64,000 nucleotides of DNA from Chamaelirium japonicum (GCA_947650365.1 OX393552.1:18440351-18504350), one strand, 5' to 3'. Shown: positions 1 through 11,485, counted from the first letter of the stretch. The notes: generated from the sequence alone by a model not told the origin. Translations and numbers: made by a program.

Positions 1-1020
1 CTTCACGAAAGGGGCACGGAACCATCACAACCCGGGGCATCATCACACCACCATTTGAGCCCGAACCTTCATCATCACGTTCCACCCGGACTTCTTTCAT
101 CATCTTCACCACCATTCCGACCGAGCATCTACGAGCCACGCTTGCCGAAGTCACGCCGTCATCATCGTCGCACGTCGTCACCAACGCCGGAAGCTGTCGT
201 CCACGAGCGTCATCCTTCGTATTTTGTCATTAATGGAGTTTGCTTGCACTTGTGTTTTTCTGTTGAATTTTATGAACATGCACGGCTAAACCCCTAGCTA
301 AGGCTATGGGGGATGCCTAGTAGTTATTATGTGTTTCTTTGATCAGTAATAATGTTTTAATTGTCTTATGATTGAATCCTATATGAATGACACTATTCTA
401 AGATGTATGGCTTCTAGCTTGCAAATTTGTTTGATTTCGTATCGACTCCGGGCATACGTAATGCTTGCGAATCCCTGTGGCTTGATGACACGAGCTTCAC
501 GGGTCTCTCGTCATATGATTTTAAATCTATTTTAGTATGTTAGAGGCTTATCACTAGAAATCGATGTATGTGTACAAGTCCTTTTGATTGCACATCGACT
601 CCGGGCATGTGCAATGCTTAAAGACCTCTGTAGCATGCGTCCGAAAACTTAATCTTCATGCTATCCTCGTACAAATTATCGATCAAAAGAATACATAAAA
701 TACTACTAGGTTGAACCCGGATGCCTTAGCCTCATCTCCATCGTAACCTCCTTTAATTAATTGCAATATTTAGTTCTATTTAATTTAGTAACGTAGTTTC
801 ATCATTCGTGCTCTACTCTCAGTGGAAAACCCTGATTTGCACTCACGTTCACGCACTGTCATCACATTAGTTCCCATTAGTCCTTCAGTCCCTGTGGAAT
901 CGACCTCGGACTCACCGAGATTACTACTTCGCTACACACCATATACTTGGGGTTAAATTGCACTTTTTAGTCCCTTAATTAGGACTACTTAAAGTTGTAG
1001 CAATGTGCATTCCACTTTCT
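1..1020. other. Non-genic stretch resembling LTR/untranslated sequence of a plant retroelement
   Basis: No open frame with a recognisable domain. The segment has a run around 285-320 (cggctaaacccctagctaag) and a run around 890-945 (gtggaatcgacctcggactc, then accgagattactacttcgct) of the kind I associate with LTR or leader regions of plant Ty3/gypsy elements. The phrase 'cgactccgggca' occurs twice (about 445 and 597), so there is weak internal repetition. No LTR boundary, primer-binding site or coding remnant is visible, so the call is only a resemblance. Confidence 0.3.
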
Positions 1021-1021
1021 C

Positions 1022-1586
<565 letters not shown>

Positions 1587-1607
1587 ATATATATATATAT
1601 ATATATA
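1587..1607. repeat. (TA)n right border of palindromic copy A
   Basis: About ten TA units directly abut the palindrome. If the element inserted into a TA microsatellite, its target duplication would be hidden in the two TA tracts. Confidence 0.95.
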
Positions 1608-1792
1608 GTCCTCGGGTTCTTCGGGTTGCTCGGGTTGGTCATACAGGTGACCATGTTTGCCCAAATTCAAATTTGGGCAAATTTTTTTTGCCCATGTCCG
1701 TTCAAATTCTCAAATATTGTTGCCCATGATTGTCCAAATTCAGAATTTGGTCGGGTTGCTCGGGTTCGTCTGGACCAAGTCCCAGCCCTAAC
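1608..1792. repeat. CGGGTT-rich remnant of a possible hAT-like element
   Basis: Both ends carry the phrase cgggttgctcgggtt, and the right end reads ccaagtcccagccctaa. On the minus strand this starts TTAGGGCTGGGACTTGG, like the TAGGG-type termini of the better supported hAT-like elements in this window. The left end is cut off by the TA microsatellite and no target duplication can be found, so the assignment is tentative. An internal short inverted repeat (gcccaaattcaaatttgggc) is visible at about 1659. Confidence 0.35.
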
Positions 1793-2041
1793 ACTGCATA
1801 CTGCCGTAATCAGTTGTGTACACAACCTGGGGATGCTATGCGCACGACTTGACCTGGTCTTCTCGTCCGACAAATATACCGATGAGAGTCGTGCACACGA
1901 CTATGACTAGTCGAGTCATTCTCCCCCCGGTGCTCTGTCTTCTGTCGTTTATTCACGCACAAACATTGGAGTTTGTACACAGCTTGTTTGGAGTCATATC
2001 TTCAATAATCTTCACCTTGGCTTTATAAGAAGACATGAGCA
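1793..2041 (-). mobile_element. Truncated 3' LTR of a minus-strand non-autonomous LTR element
   Basis: This segment is a diverged direct repeat of about 3612-3874; both contain a cacgcacraacattggagtt phrase and end near cttcaataat. Read on the minus strand it begins TGCTCATG, immediately after a purine-rich stretch (ccatggagg) that could be the polypurine tract. It is cut off at its far side near 1793, beside the CGGGTT-rich remnant. With the segment at 3150-3874 it defines a non-autonomous LTR element on the minus strand. Confidence 0.5.
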
Positions 2042-3149
2042 CCTCCATGGATTGAATCTTTATATTTTTGCAATGTAAATCCATCTCATGATCGTCATCG
2101 TTGCCTTTGCCCTCGTATCGGATGCCTAATCACCAAACTTGATGATTGCCCAAGTCTTTCAACTTGGCCAACCTCCTGATCATACTCGCCCTGAGCATGC
2201 TCTACCTACACCCTTGTTCTCCACCGAACGCCATGTGGTGTGCCGCCGCTCTCTCGGCTAACGCTATGATCATGGAAACTCTTACCATCGCCCATCGACA
2301 ATCCCACCATAAACCACACCCCTTGATTCATTCTGTGACACTTCCCGCACCCTTTGCTCCAGAGCTGTTACTTGTCGGCCAATGCTCAAACATCCTCCGT
2401 ACCTTGCTATACCATAGATGTGCCCGCAACTGAGTCCACCGCCACCACGACCATCGTCGGCCTTTTCTCGCCGTCCATCGATAACCATTGTACCCTGCTA
2501 GACCGTATATGTACTTGCAGCCGTGCCTGCCGCTATCGCGCCCACATCGCCTGTCGGCGATCCGTATCTTTGCTCGTCAGCACCTCCATCAGTCACTCAT
2601 CGTCAATCCATATCAGTCCGTTCATCGGAGGCTGAACACAATACCGTCAGCGACTCCCTTGCCATCGAGGTGCTCCCCCTCGATCCAAGCACTCGCACAT
2701 TATGACTTGCCACCGTGATTCATCATATCGGGGAGTAAGTGCCAAGATCGCACCCTCCTCTTGGCTAACACCTTTGGTATATCGAACCGTCCCGAGGGAG
2801 GAGGTGCTCCCCTTGAAGACTCCTCCGAAGACCCGAACCTCCCAGAGAGCACTGGACCGTGCCTCTTCCTGCCGTACCCATCGTCTAGGGCGCCGACCAT
2901 CATTGCAACCAGCCTACCGAGGGGGGGGAGGTGCTATACCGTAACCTCTCTCCGGGCCTCTGACTTCCTTTTTGAGTGCCGCTCCAGGGTCCTTCGTCAC
3001 ACTGCGTGCCACGCGTTCATCTCGGTCCCCTTTCCTCGGTCTACCTTGTTCTACACCGTCGACCTAGAGCCTCCCCGAATCCCCAACAAGAAGGTCTGAA
3101 ATCAATTTCTTGGTATCGCCCCGAACCTAAGCTCTGATACTAATTTATT
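2042..3149 (-). mobile_element. Internal region of a minus-strand non-autonomous LTR element
   Basis: About 1.1 kb lies between two diverged LTR copies. At the 5' side on the minus strand, next to the 3150-3874 LTR, it contains TTAGTATCAGAGC, close to the initiator-tRNA-Met primer-binding sequence TGGTATCAGAGC. At the other side is a purine-rich stretch. No gag, protease, RT or integrase motif was found in any frame; the short open frames here do not resemble known proteins. A LARD/TRIM-like or internally deleted copia-type element is the best guess. Confidence 0.45.
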
Positions 3150-3874
3150 ATGATCCGAGTCCCTTATACAACGAAACACGATGCGTATAGAAAGCACCAA
3201 GGTGGAGATGACCATTGACAAGACCAAGCAAGAAGGAATAAATAAGCAAAACACCTAAGAAATTTCGGCAACAACCGATCGATGGATTTACTAGTATGGG
3301 AAAAATCCGAGTACAATTACAATTGTCTCTAACCAATCCCTTAGACACCCACAAAGAGATACCCCCCTTTAGAGAATAGATCATGTAACCCTCTACCCTA
3401 AAGAACACCAAAGAAAACCCTCCCGAGAACTTCCACCTCTAATGGATTCCTTTCCATTTCCCTTGGTGATGACTACCTTTTAATCTCTTCTTAGGGTTAC
3501 TCTTGTGACACCATGATCACCTAGGTTCGTCCTAGAATCACCTATTTATAACCATACATTCGTATCCGACTTGGAGAATGAGTCCCACGAAAAAACGCAA
3601 ATCGAGTCGCCATACCTGTGTACTGCTGTAACCAGTCACGTGCACGACCTGGGGAGGTCGTGCACATGACTTAACCTGGTCTTCTTGCATGATAAATATG
3701 CCAATGCCAGTTGTGCACATAACCTGCCAGTCGTGCGCACGACTGTGCCTGGCCGAGTCCTTCTCCCCCAGGTGCTCTGTCTTTCGCTGTTTCTTCACGC
3801 ACGAACATTGGAGTTTGTAGATAGCTTGTTTGGAGCCATATCTTCAATAATGCTCTCATTGGAGTAATAGCTCA
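3150..3874 (-). mobile_element. 5' LTR of the minus-strand non-autonomous element
   Basis: On the + strand it runs from TGATCCGAG to AATAGCTCA, so it has TG/CA-type ends on both strands. It sits next to the Met-type primer-binding-like site at about 3130-3148. Its right third (3612-3874) is repeated in diverged form at 1793-2041. The exact ends are approximate; no perfect 5-bp target duplication could be shown because the other LTR is truncated. Confidence 0.5.
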
Positions 3875-3974
3875 TGAAACTTTATGTACGTTATCAATAT
3901 TGCGCAGGAGACTTTCTGTGTGCAGTTTTGTTTGGATTTGTCTATGTCACGAGGCAGTAGGACCCAACTCATGA

Positions 3975-4290
3975 TTTCGGCTCACAAAGCCTCTCGCCTT
4001 TGGGAAAATTTTCAACACGAACTACGTAGCACTGGAAATATACGCACACGTATCAGAATGGGACAAGTGGTACACCTCATCTCATTTCGGCAACTTTTTT
4101 CTAAGGGAAAATTTCGGCAAAGGGTGTTAACGCTCAGTTGTTTCGACTCCCATATCCTCGTCTCACTTTATCCGACTGAAGGTGTGCCACTTGTCCACTT
4201 CTGATATACGTGCGTACATTTCCAGCGCTACGCAGTCCATGCTGAAAATTTTTCCCTCGGCTTTAATGCGATTCACCTGTCTATTGAGTT
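3975..4290. repeat. Foldback (long inverted repeat) element
   Basis: The sequence from about 4000 to 4075 is the imperfect reverse complement of about 4178 to 4254. The match covers the phrases aaattttca, ctacgtagc, ggaaat, tacgcac and gacaagtgg, and continues outward at lower similarity. The roughly 100-bp centre is unique and non-coding. A MITE or other foldback transposon is likely. No clear target duplication was identified. Confidence 0.65.
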
Positions 4291-4918
4291 GAGCTTGCCT
4301 ATGTGTATATCGGAGAAGGTTGCCACATGTCGTTTGAATCACAACGGAATGGTATTTCAAGGAAAGAGTGCATCTGAGATGAACGAAGCTCGTCTCGTGG
4401 GACATGTCGCAGATCCAATTATGTATAGTACACCGGTGCACCTCTTGGAAGGGAACTGATCACTCGAAGGAAAAAAACGATGTTTCCAATGGGTTTTTGC
4501 ACCTATTGAAGACTTTAAATAGGATCGGAATTCCTCAGAATTTAATACATATGAAAACAAAAAAACACAAGCCCTCTTCCCAAGCATCCTGACATCATCA
4601 AGATCATCTCAAACCAAGTGTTCCTAGTTGAATAGAACTATGCACGTTCGATATTAACGAAGATCCAATAGGCTTCATTGTAGCACGAGGTCCCTCTCTC
4701 TCATTCCCCATTGTACTCGCGACCTCTTATCATAGGGAGACAAATTCATCTAAAAACTATTGAGAATATTTAATAGTGAAGGTTCTCTTATTACTCACCG
4801 CCCTCGAGTTAGCCTATATCCTTGGTGATGATCTCAAACTGATTCCGGATCCTTACCGATAAATAATGATGAACTAAAGGAGAAGGGGCCAAAAAGGAAG
4901 AAGGATGAGTAACCATGT
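4291..4918. other. Non-genic stretch, nothing recognised
   Basis: About 630 bp of AT-leaning sequence between the foldback and the Cassandra-like pair. No domain, tRNA, tandem array or terminal repeat stands out. Confidence 0.6.
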
Positions 4919-5266
4919 TGTGATGGCCAAGATCCAAGAGGCAATATCCAATAGCCAATAGTCAAGACTCCTTAAGCGGTGAAAGACAAGATGGATGAGG
5001 TGAGGTGTGGTAAGGTCATGAAGTGTCCGATACCATGAATTAGTCCCATATTGTATGGAGGAAAAGAGATTATGGGCTATAGATATAATTTTCCATCCCA
5101 AGATTTGATGAGTTTTAAAACTGTGAGCCACTGCGGATCCATAATAACTTTGTAGTTAAGTGTGCATGGGCGAGAGAAATATTAGGATGAGTGACATACT
5201 GGAAGTCCTCGTGTAAGCACATGCAAAGCAGACAATATCATGTATGTTTGGGGGCAAGATGTTACA
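4919..5266 (+). mobile_element. Cassandra-like TRIM, 5' LTR (plus-strand copy)
   Basis: A 348-bp LTR begins TGTGATGGCC and ends GATGTTACA. From about 5155 to 5213 it carries a diverged segment of 5S rRNA: gttaagtgtgcatgggcgag, then gatgagtgac and gaagtcctcgtg. These match the 3' half of plant 5S rRNA, including the pol III internal control region. LTRs containing 5S-like sequence are the hallmark of Cassandra TRIM retrotransposons. It is followed at once by a Met-type primer-binding site (tagtatcagagc, from about 5270). Confidence 0.85.
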
Positions 5267-5345
5267 AAATAGTATCAGAGCCGGATCTCCTCACAATGTG
5301 GTAACTAAGCTACACAAGGACGTATAACCCTTAAGTGGGGTGGAT
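5267..5345 (+). mobile_element. Cassandra-like internal domain (plus-strand copy)
   Basis: Only 79 bp separate the 5' LTR from the start of a second LTR. The segment begins with a tRNA-Met type primer-binding site (agtatcagagccgg) and ends in a G-rich stretch (aagtgggg) before the next LTR. TRIM elements code for nothing and depend on proteins supplied by other elements. Confidence 0.8.
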
Positions 5346-5397
5346 TGTGATGACCAAGATCCAAAGAGCCAATAGCCAAGACTTCTAAGACATGGAA
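5346..5397 (+). mobile_element. Cassandra-like 3' LTR fragment (plus-strand copy, truncated)
   Basis: The start TGTGATGACCAAGATCC repeats the start of the 5' LTR, but similarity stops after about 50 bp near gaaag. There it abuts a second Cassandra-like LTR in the opposite orientation. Confidence 0.75.
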
Positions 5398-5664
5398 AGT
5401 AGCACGAGGACTTCCTAGTAGGTCACCCATCCTAGTACTATTCTCGCCCGAGCATACTTAAGTTTGAACTACGGAGTTCTTATGGGCTTGGTTGCAGCTC
5501 ATGGTTTTAGAGCACGTTTTATATGTTTGGGAGGAAAAATTATATAGGTAGTTTTATCTCCATGCGATGTGGGGTTAACTCGTGGTATTGAACACCTCAC
5601 CTCACCCCATCCATCTTGGCATTACAGTCTCAAGAGTTTTGGCTATTGGATTTTGGTCATCATA
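5398..5664 (-). mobile_element. Cassandra-like 3' LTR, truncated (minus-strand copy)
   Basis: Read on the minus strand this LTR begins near tatgatgacc at 5664 and runs through its 5S rRNA-like block (about 5398-5480) before being cut off at the junction with the plus-strand copy. The 5S block is well preserved: on + it reads gcacgaggacttcc, then ggtcacccatcctagtacta and ctcgcccgagcat, all close to the complement of plant 5S rRNA. It is a 5S-derived LTR segment, not a 5S gene, because the 5S 5' third is missing. Confidence 0.8.
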
Positions 5665-5746
5665 ATCCATCACCCTTAAGGGCCACACGTCTACGTGTAG
5701 GGTTAGATCACCCCCATTGTGAGGAGAATCGGTTTTGATACCATTT
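5665..5746 (-). mobile_element. Cassandra-like internal domain (minus-strand copy)
   Basis: An 82-bp internal segment between two minus-strand LTRs. Its primer-binding site on the minus strand reads tggtatcaaaaccg, with two changes from the Met-type consensus seen in the neighbouring copy. It aligns with 5267-5345 in the reverse orientation. Confidence 0.75.
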
Positions 5747-6062
5747 TGTAACATCCGTCCCAAACAGACAATATATTGTTCGCTTTACCCGTGCCCACAT
5801 GAGAACTTTTCAAAAGGTCACCCATCTTAGCACTACTCTCGACCGAGCACACTTAACTATAGAGTTTTTACGAGATCCGTAGCGGCTCACGATTTTAAAA
5901 TACGTTTTCTATGTTTGGGAGAAAAAAATATATAAGTAGCTCATGATCTCTTTTTCTCCAAACGATATGAGGCAAATTCTTGGCCTTGGATATCTTACTT
6001 CACCTTATCCATTTTGGCATCACAGCCTCAGGAGTCTTGACTATTGGATCTCGATCGTCACA
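5747..6062 (-). mobile_element. Cassandra-like 5' LTR (minus-strand copy)
   Basis: On the + strand it runs from TGTAACATCC to CGTCACA, so the minus-strand LTR has TGTGAC...GTTACA ends like the plus-strand copy. A diverged 5S rRNA-like block is present at about 5815-5875 (ggtcacccatcttagcacta, cgaccgagcacacttaa). With 5398-5746 it completes a minus-strand TRIM lacking only part of its 3' LTR. Confidence 0.8.
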
Positions 6063-6193
6063 TTTGGTGTTAGACATGATGCAGACCGTAGGATTTTAAT
6101 GGGTGCAGTCCGGTGTACATGGCAAGCAGAGACAATATTATTCTAGTTTTTATATCCATAGGTACCCAAATCTTGTTCGAGTGTAAAACTTAT
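6063..6193. other. Short non-genic spacer ending in an 8-bp target duplication
   Basis: No recognised content. The last 8 bases (AAACTTAT, 6186-6193) are repeated exactly at 19624-19631, on the far side of the hAT-like element that contains the gypsy element. Confidence 0.7.
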
Positions 6194-6235
6194 TAGAGCT
6201 GCAACTTGGGCACGTTAGGTTGGGTTTGAGGTCAA

Positions 6236-6909
6236 TGTGGGTGCAAATTTTGGCAAGAAGTCTGCAAACAGCGGGACCCACCGGCCCTGCCCGCGGGGTC
6301 CCCGAAGACTACAGCGGGACCCACTAGCCCCGCCTGGTGGGCCCACGAAGAGTATCGCGGGACCCACCGGCCTTGCCTGGTGGGCCCAAGAGCCTATGGA
6401 ATCCCCCAGGAGACGGCAGCGGGGCCCACCAGCTTTACCTGGAGGATCCCCAGATACGATAGCAAAAACCGCCATTTACCCCAGAATTCCTCCCCGGGAA
6501 TTCTATAAATAGCAGAACCTTCGAATGTAAAAGGATCCGAAATCCGATTTCTAGTTCTGAGATTTGATTTTCAGAAACCAGAGCTCTGGATTTCAGTTTC
6601 CTTCCCTTCTCTTCCTCTCTTCGATCTTCTTCTTGTCTTTGAAGAGATCAGAGTGGTTTTAGTGATACTCGGCCTGTCGAGATCATTTCGATACAAGTGT
6701 TAGTGAATTCGGGTTGCTCCTTATAGCACGGAGATGTAGGCTTCAGCTGAACTCCGAGATCACATCTCTCGTATCAAATCTCTGATTGCATCTCTCTCTG
6801 CTTGTGTATTGACAATTGCAACTCCAATCAACAGATCGAATAACGACTCGAACCTTCAATTGACTGGTGCTGCGAAGTCTTCGGGTCGACACGAAGATTT
6901 TCCCCCATA
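6236..6909 (+). repeat. 5' LTR of the Tat element
   Basis: 674 bp, starting TGTGGGTGC and ending TTTTCCCCCATA (the partner LTR ends CACA, so the 5' copy has a C-to-T change in its last bases). The first 200 bp hold GC-rich subrepeats of the type gcgggaccca...cctggtgggccc in three to four copies. A TATA box (ctataaatag) at about 6503-6512 marks the likely U3/R boundary. Transcription would start some 25-30 bp downstream. Confidence 0.95.
6504..6510 (+). promoter_or_regulatory. LTR TATA box
   Basis: TATAAAT in the 5' LTR, preceded by a GC-rich subrepeat region. The same box is in the 3' LTR near 18647. Position within the LTR and sequence fit a pol II promoter for the retroelement transcript. 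Confidence 0.7.
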
Positions 6910-6910
6910 G

Positions 6911-6929
6911 TTTGGCGCCGTCTGTGGGA
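6911..6929 (+). other. Primer-binding site of the Tat element
   Basis: Directly after the LTR the sequence reads ttTGGCGCCGTCTGTGGGA. The first nine bases, TGGCGCCGT, complement the CCA-terminated 3' end of plant tRNA-Asp; the rest matches poorly. The tRNA assignment is therefore reasonable, not certain. Confidence 0.7.
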
Positions 6930-7076
6930 TCTGAACGAAAAGCCAAGTCCTCTCTACGACTATTAGATCGGTTGAGCAAACAACCGATCAAGATAGCCAA
7001 ACTTCCTCGCCCCTTCGGTTGAGCAGACAACCGTTCGGACGTCGGCACTCTCGTTGCACCCTTCGCTCTCTACTAA

Positions 7077-8880
7077 ATGGCGAGAACGAAGCATCAGGGT
7101 CAACCAGAAGGAAGTAACACTCGTCAACCTCATCCTGAGATTCGTTCAATGAGTCAAAGGCTCAATTTTCAGACAGCCCCTTGCTGTCCCCGATGTGGGG
7201 GTTCACTCAGGAAGCGGGAGATCAGTCGATCGACCGATCGTCCCTCCTCATCAATCGATCGGACAGACTGTCCCTGCTCCTGCTGAGAACCCTCCATCTA
7301 CCTATCAAATCTCGGCGATCGACTTCCAATTGCTTCAATTGGCAAAACAGAACGCCGCCCTCACCGCTGAGAGGGATGCTCTCAAGAAGGTGGCCTCCGA
7401 GGCTGGGATCACTCTTCCTATCCCCTCTACTAATGAGAGGGTCGATCTTCCACGATAATCAATCCACTCCGAGCAACGGAGGTCAATGGACACTACTGCC
7501 CTTGAGAGAATTCGTCGCGATCCAACTCCCTCTGCTGCCCCATGGAAGCAGAGTGTTTGGGATCGCCTCGAAGATGAGTCTTCCCAATCCTCTTCTGGTC
7601 GTAACTGCGATAGAAAGGCACATTCAAAACCTAACATATCAAGGAGACACCAGATGAAAGGGGCTTCCTCAAAGAGTAGAGTTTCTCCATCTATCCCGCT
7701 TCAATGCGGGCTCGGATCGGATCTTCGTCACCGTCTCCAACCTGCTGATACTCAGAAACCCAAACAAGACCTCTCGATCTTGCCTCTCAATCTACATCCG
7801 AGTCGAGGACATGGTCGTAAAGAAGGCTATTCATCTGCCGGACCACTCCATCGAAGTCTGTTCGAAACTACATTTCCAAGGGGATGGAGAACTCCCACTC
7901 TCCCCAAATTCAACTGCCTCAAGGGAGATCCAACTCTCCATGTACTCGTCTTCAAGCAAGCTCTGACGCCGCACGAAGAAGAGAATAACGTACTCTGCCG
8001 CACCTTCGCGGGAAGTCTCGACGAACCCTCCCTCGATTGGTACCATAATCTCAGAGCTGGGTCCATCACCCAATTCAGTGTTTTGGCCAATCTCTTTGTG
8101 CAACATTATCAGCTGAACATGAAGCCGGAAAAGAAGCTCGACTCCCTATATCAATTGAGGATGGGTGCCGATGAGAGTCTCCGAAGCTTTACAAGGAGAT
8201 TTCGCAATGAGCACGCCGCCCTCTCCGGAAGACATCTGGATGATGAAGCCATCATGTTGGCTTTCCAGAACGCTCTCCGTTTTGATCTACACATCTACAA
8301 CGACTTCATTCGCAATCCCCCTCCTTCCCTGGGTTCAATGTTTGATCGAATTCAGAGGGAGATTGAGGTTGAAGATGATCAAGTCACCCGAAAAGGGCGA
8401 GAGTCAAAGCGAAGGCCTGCGGAGAGAGAGGCTCCGAAGTATGCTGCCAAAGCTCACAATGCTGAGGCAGCAACCCCCCCTGCCAACAAACGGTCGAAGA
8501 ACGACGGACGACGATCCCCGACGAAGACCACTTTCACCGAGTGGAATTTACCGGTCGAACAGATCCTCGACCGTATTCAACACGAAGAAGATATTCCTTC
8601 GAAGGCCCAATCCACTTCAGCCGAATACTAAATTCACTGCTGATAAAATAGTTTATTGCGACTTCCACCGAAGTCACGGCCATTCCACCGATCGGTGCTA
8701 TCGGCTAAAATTTCACCTCGAAGACTTGTTGCGAGAGGGTCATCTACAAGAGTTCACTAAAGATGGGCAAGATCAACGCCGATCCTCTGCGAAGGGGAAA
8801 GAAGCTTGCTGGGTCCATCAAATCTCTTCCAACCGATCTCCTCTTACTGTGAATGCCAACGTCTTCGGCATTCACGGATC
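7077..8880 (+). pseudogene. gag: Gag polyprotein of the Tat element, frameshifted
   Basis: Gag packages the element RNA into virus-like particles in the cytoplasm. A start at ATG 7077 opens in one frame, but the coding signal moves to another frame for 7195-7458 (a short coiled-coil-like stretch ending with a stop) and then to 7486-8631. The last carries the retrotransposon gag domain (roughly codons 125-285, with FETTFPRGW, WYHNL and ESLRSFTRRFRNE). After a further frame change, a zinc knuckle CDFHRSHGHSTDRC (C-X2-H-X4-H-X4-C, usual in Tat gag) lies near 8657-8698. At least three breaks mean no intact gag is made from this copy. The boundary with the protease region is not marked by a clear stop. 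Confidence 0.85.
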
Positions 8881-8896
8881 ATAGCACAATCAAGCG

Positions 8897-9439
8897 GTGA
8901 CCGGGAAAGAAGTCGATCGGCAAGTTCGACGTATCTTCCATGTTCGTGCTGCGACGAACAAAGAGGATACATGGATCGAGAAGCCTATCGAGGGTTTATC
9001 TTGGCCCTCCATCGTCTTCAACGACTCAGACCTTCAAGGAGTTCATACTCCACATCGAGACCCCCTGGTCCTAAAGCTCCTCGTTGATGGAAGCACTGTC
9101 AATCGAATCCTTATCGACACCGGAAGCTCCATCGACATTATGTTCTCAGACTGCTTCAAATGTCTGGGACATAAATATTCAACCCTTGATGTCGTCCCAA
9201 CGGTGATTACCGGCTTCAACGGTGAAAAAAGCATCACTATGGGCGAATCAAGGTTCACTCTCGATCTCAGCCGAGAAACTCGAGTCTCGGTGAGATTTGC
9301 TATCGTCAAAGGAACGTCCGGCTACAATGCCATTCTCGGGCGACCATTTCTCCACCAGATAAATGTCATCTCCTCCCCTTACCATCAACTCCTCAAATTT
9401 GCAACGGGAGAAGGCATTGTCTGCATACGAGGAGATTAA
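8897..9439 (+). pseudogene. pro: Aspartic protease region of the Tat element
   Basis: Aspartic protease cleaves the Gag-Pol precursor. The active-site triplet lies in ILIDTGSSIDIMF, about 70 residues into the 180-codon open stretch, followed by the second half with NAILGRPFL near residue 155. The retroviral-type fold needs a homodimer. The frame ends at a stop (9437-9439), and stops also lie between it and the RT frame that begins near 9698, so protease and RT are no longer in one open frame here. Confidence 0.85.
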
Positions 9440-9697
9440 CAAGCCGGGAGATCTTGTGAAGTCGCTGCTACAAAAACAGATTGTAAGATCAATATTGCTC
9501 CTCCAAAGCGGCCACGAGACGAAGCTGGCCCCTCTTCCAAATAGTAATCAAAGGAGATTCCACTGATCGAGCCCCCACCAATCGAATAGGAAGCCTCACC
9601 TTCAATTGAAGAAATCATCCCAATCAATATCGACAGTGGAGACCTCCATCAACAAACATTCATTGGTACCGGTCTTAGCGACGCAGAAGCACGAGAC

Positions 9698-11485
9698 ATG
9701 GTATCCTTCCTCAAGTCCAACATCGACGTCTTCGCCTGGTGTTTTGAAGACATGCCTGGGATTAATCCAGATGATGCCTGCCATCGACTCGCGATCAAAG
9801 AAGAGGTAAAACCCGTCAAACAAAAGCCACGTACAATCCGATCAGAACTACAAATTGCAGTTCAAGAAGAGATCAGTAAGCTACTCGCAGCAGGCTTCAT
9901 CCGTGAAGTAGAGTATCCTACTTGGATCTCCAATATAGTTGCTGTTCCAAAGAAGAACGGAAAGGTCAGAGTATGCATCGACTTCACCAACCTCAACATG
10001 GCTTGTCCCAAAGATCCATTTCCCATGGCAAGGATAGATAGGCTCGTCGATGCCACTGCTGGCCACGAGCTATTATCTTTCATGGATGGATACTCTGGAT
10101 ACAATCAAATTCCGCTTCACTCTGATGATCAAGAGACGACGTGCTTTGTGACTAGCCGGGGTCTTTACTGCTATAATGTAATGCCATTCGGTCTCAAAAA
10201 TGCTGGCTCTACCTATCAAAGGTTAGTCACAAAGATGTTCGAAGATCAGATCGGTCGCAACGTCGAAGTCTACGTCGACGATCTCCTCACAAAGAGCTCT
10301 ACTCGAGGAAAACATCTACCCGATCTGGCGGAAACCTTTCAAGTCCTTCGGAAGTATCGTATGAAGCTCAATCCAGCCAAGTGTGCTTTCGGAGTTCAAT
10401 CGGGCAAATTCCTGGGTCACTTTGTGACCAGGAGGGGCATTGAAGCCAACCCCGACCAAATTCGAGCCATCCTCGATATGCCATCACCTACCAATCGGAA
10501 GGAAGTGCAACGTCTCACTGGAAGACTTGCTGCCCTCAATCGGTTCATCTCGAAGTCTTCCGACAAGTGCAAACCACTCTTCGACAAGCTACGAAAGGCA
10601 GATACATCTGGATGGAGTCCAATTTGCGAAGAAGCTTTTCAAGACATCAAGAAATATCTGGTGCAAGCTCCTATCCTGACTGCTCCACTTCCAAAAGAAG
10701 ATCTAGGGCTCTATCTTGCCGTCACCAATCAAGCAATCAGTGCGGTCCTGGTCAGTAAAAGAAAGAGCATCGAGCAGCCGATCTACTACATTAGCCATAC
10801 ACTTCTTCCAGCTGAAACTCGTTATTCGAAGACGGAGAAGGTCATACTAGCCTTACTCACTGCATCACGTCGTCTCCAACCTTACTTTGTCTCTCATCAG
10901 ATCACGGTCATTTTAGAACACCCACTCAAAGATATTGTTGACAAAGCTGGTCGAGCGGGTCGAATGACCAAATGGGTGATCGAAATGAGTGCTCTGGGGA
11001 TTCAATTCGAATCTCGCACTTCCATCAAAGGTCAGGCCATTGCTGATTTCCAAGCTGACTTTCCAGTTGAAGACCCCATTACTTGGGAAGAAGATGTCGA
11101 TATGCGCTTAGAAGATGAAGCTGATCCCCCGTTCAATCTTGCAACAAAAGTCGATCCAAGCCTTCAGGATATAGTCACAACTCTTCCATGGAAGCTCTAT
11201 ACTGATAGAGCTTCAAGTACGATTGGTTCGGGAACTGGGATAGTCTTGATATCCCCCGAACTCGATCATCTTCAGAAGGCCACTCTCCTCGGATTCAATG
11301 CCACCAACAACGAAGCTGAATACGAAGCACTCATTTCCGGGCTCGAAATGGCTGAATCCTTGGGGGTAGGTCAAATCATTGTTTACAGCGACTCCCAGCT
11401 AATCATAAGGCAAATCAACGGAGAATACGCAGCTCGTGAAGAGAGAATGCAACTCTACTTGGCCCTAGTACGACGCCTTCAATAA
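9698..11485 (+). pseudogene. pol: Reverse transcriptase and dual RNase H of the Tat element
   Basis: 595 codons open. RT occupies about residues 55-240: CIDFTNLN at 93-100, FMDGYSGYNQI at 128-138, and the catalytic YVDD at 192-195. The first RNase H (about 305-430) reads LYLAVTNQAISAVLV where an active gypsy RNase H has an acidic residue, so it looks catalytically dead. A second RNase H starts near 500: YTDRAS (D503; the usual YTDGAS has G), then NNEAEYEAL and YSDSQL (D564). A dead original domain plus a second RNase H is known for Tat elements. A TAA at 11483-11485 stops the frame inside the second RNase H; its last motif (READALANAAS) lies just beyond. Confidence 0.92.

Noticed and set aside
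5398-5480. Functional 5S rRNA gene
   Set aside because: Only about two thirds of 5S is present, with several changes, and it lies inside a Cassandra-type LTR.
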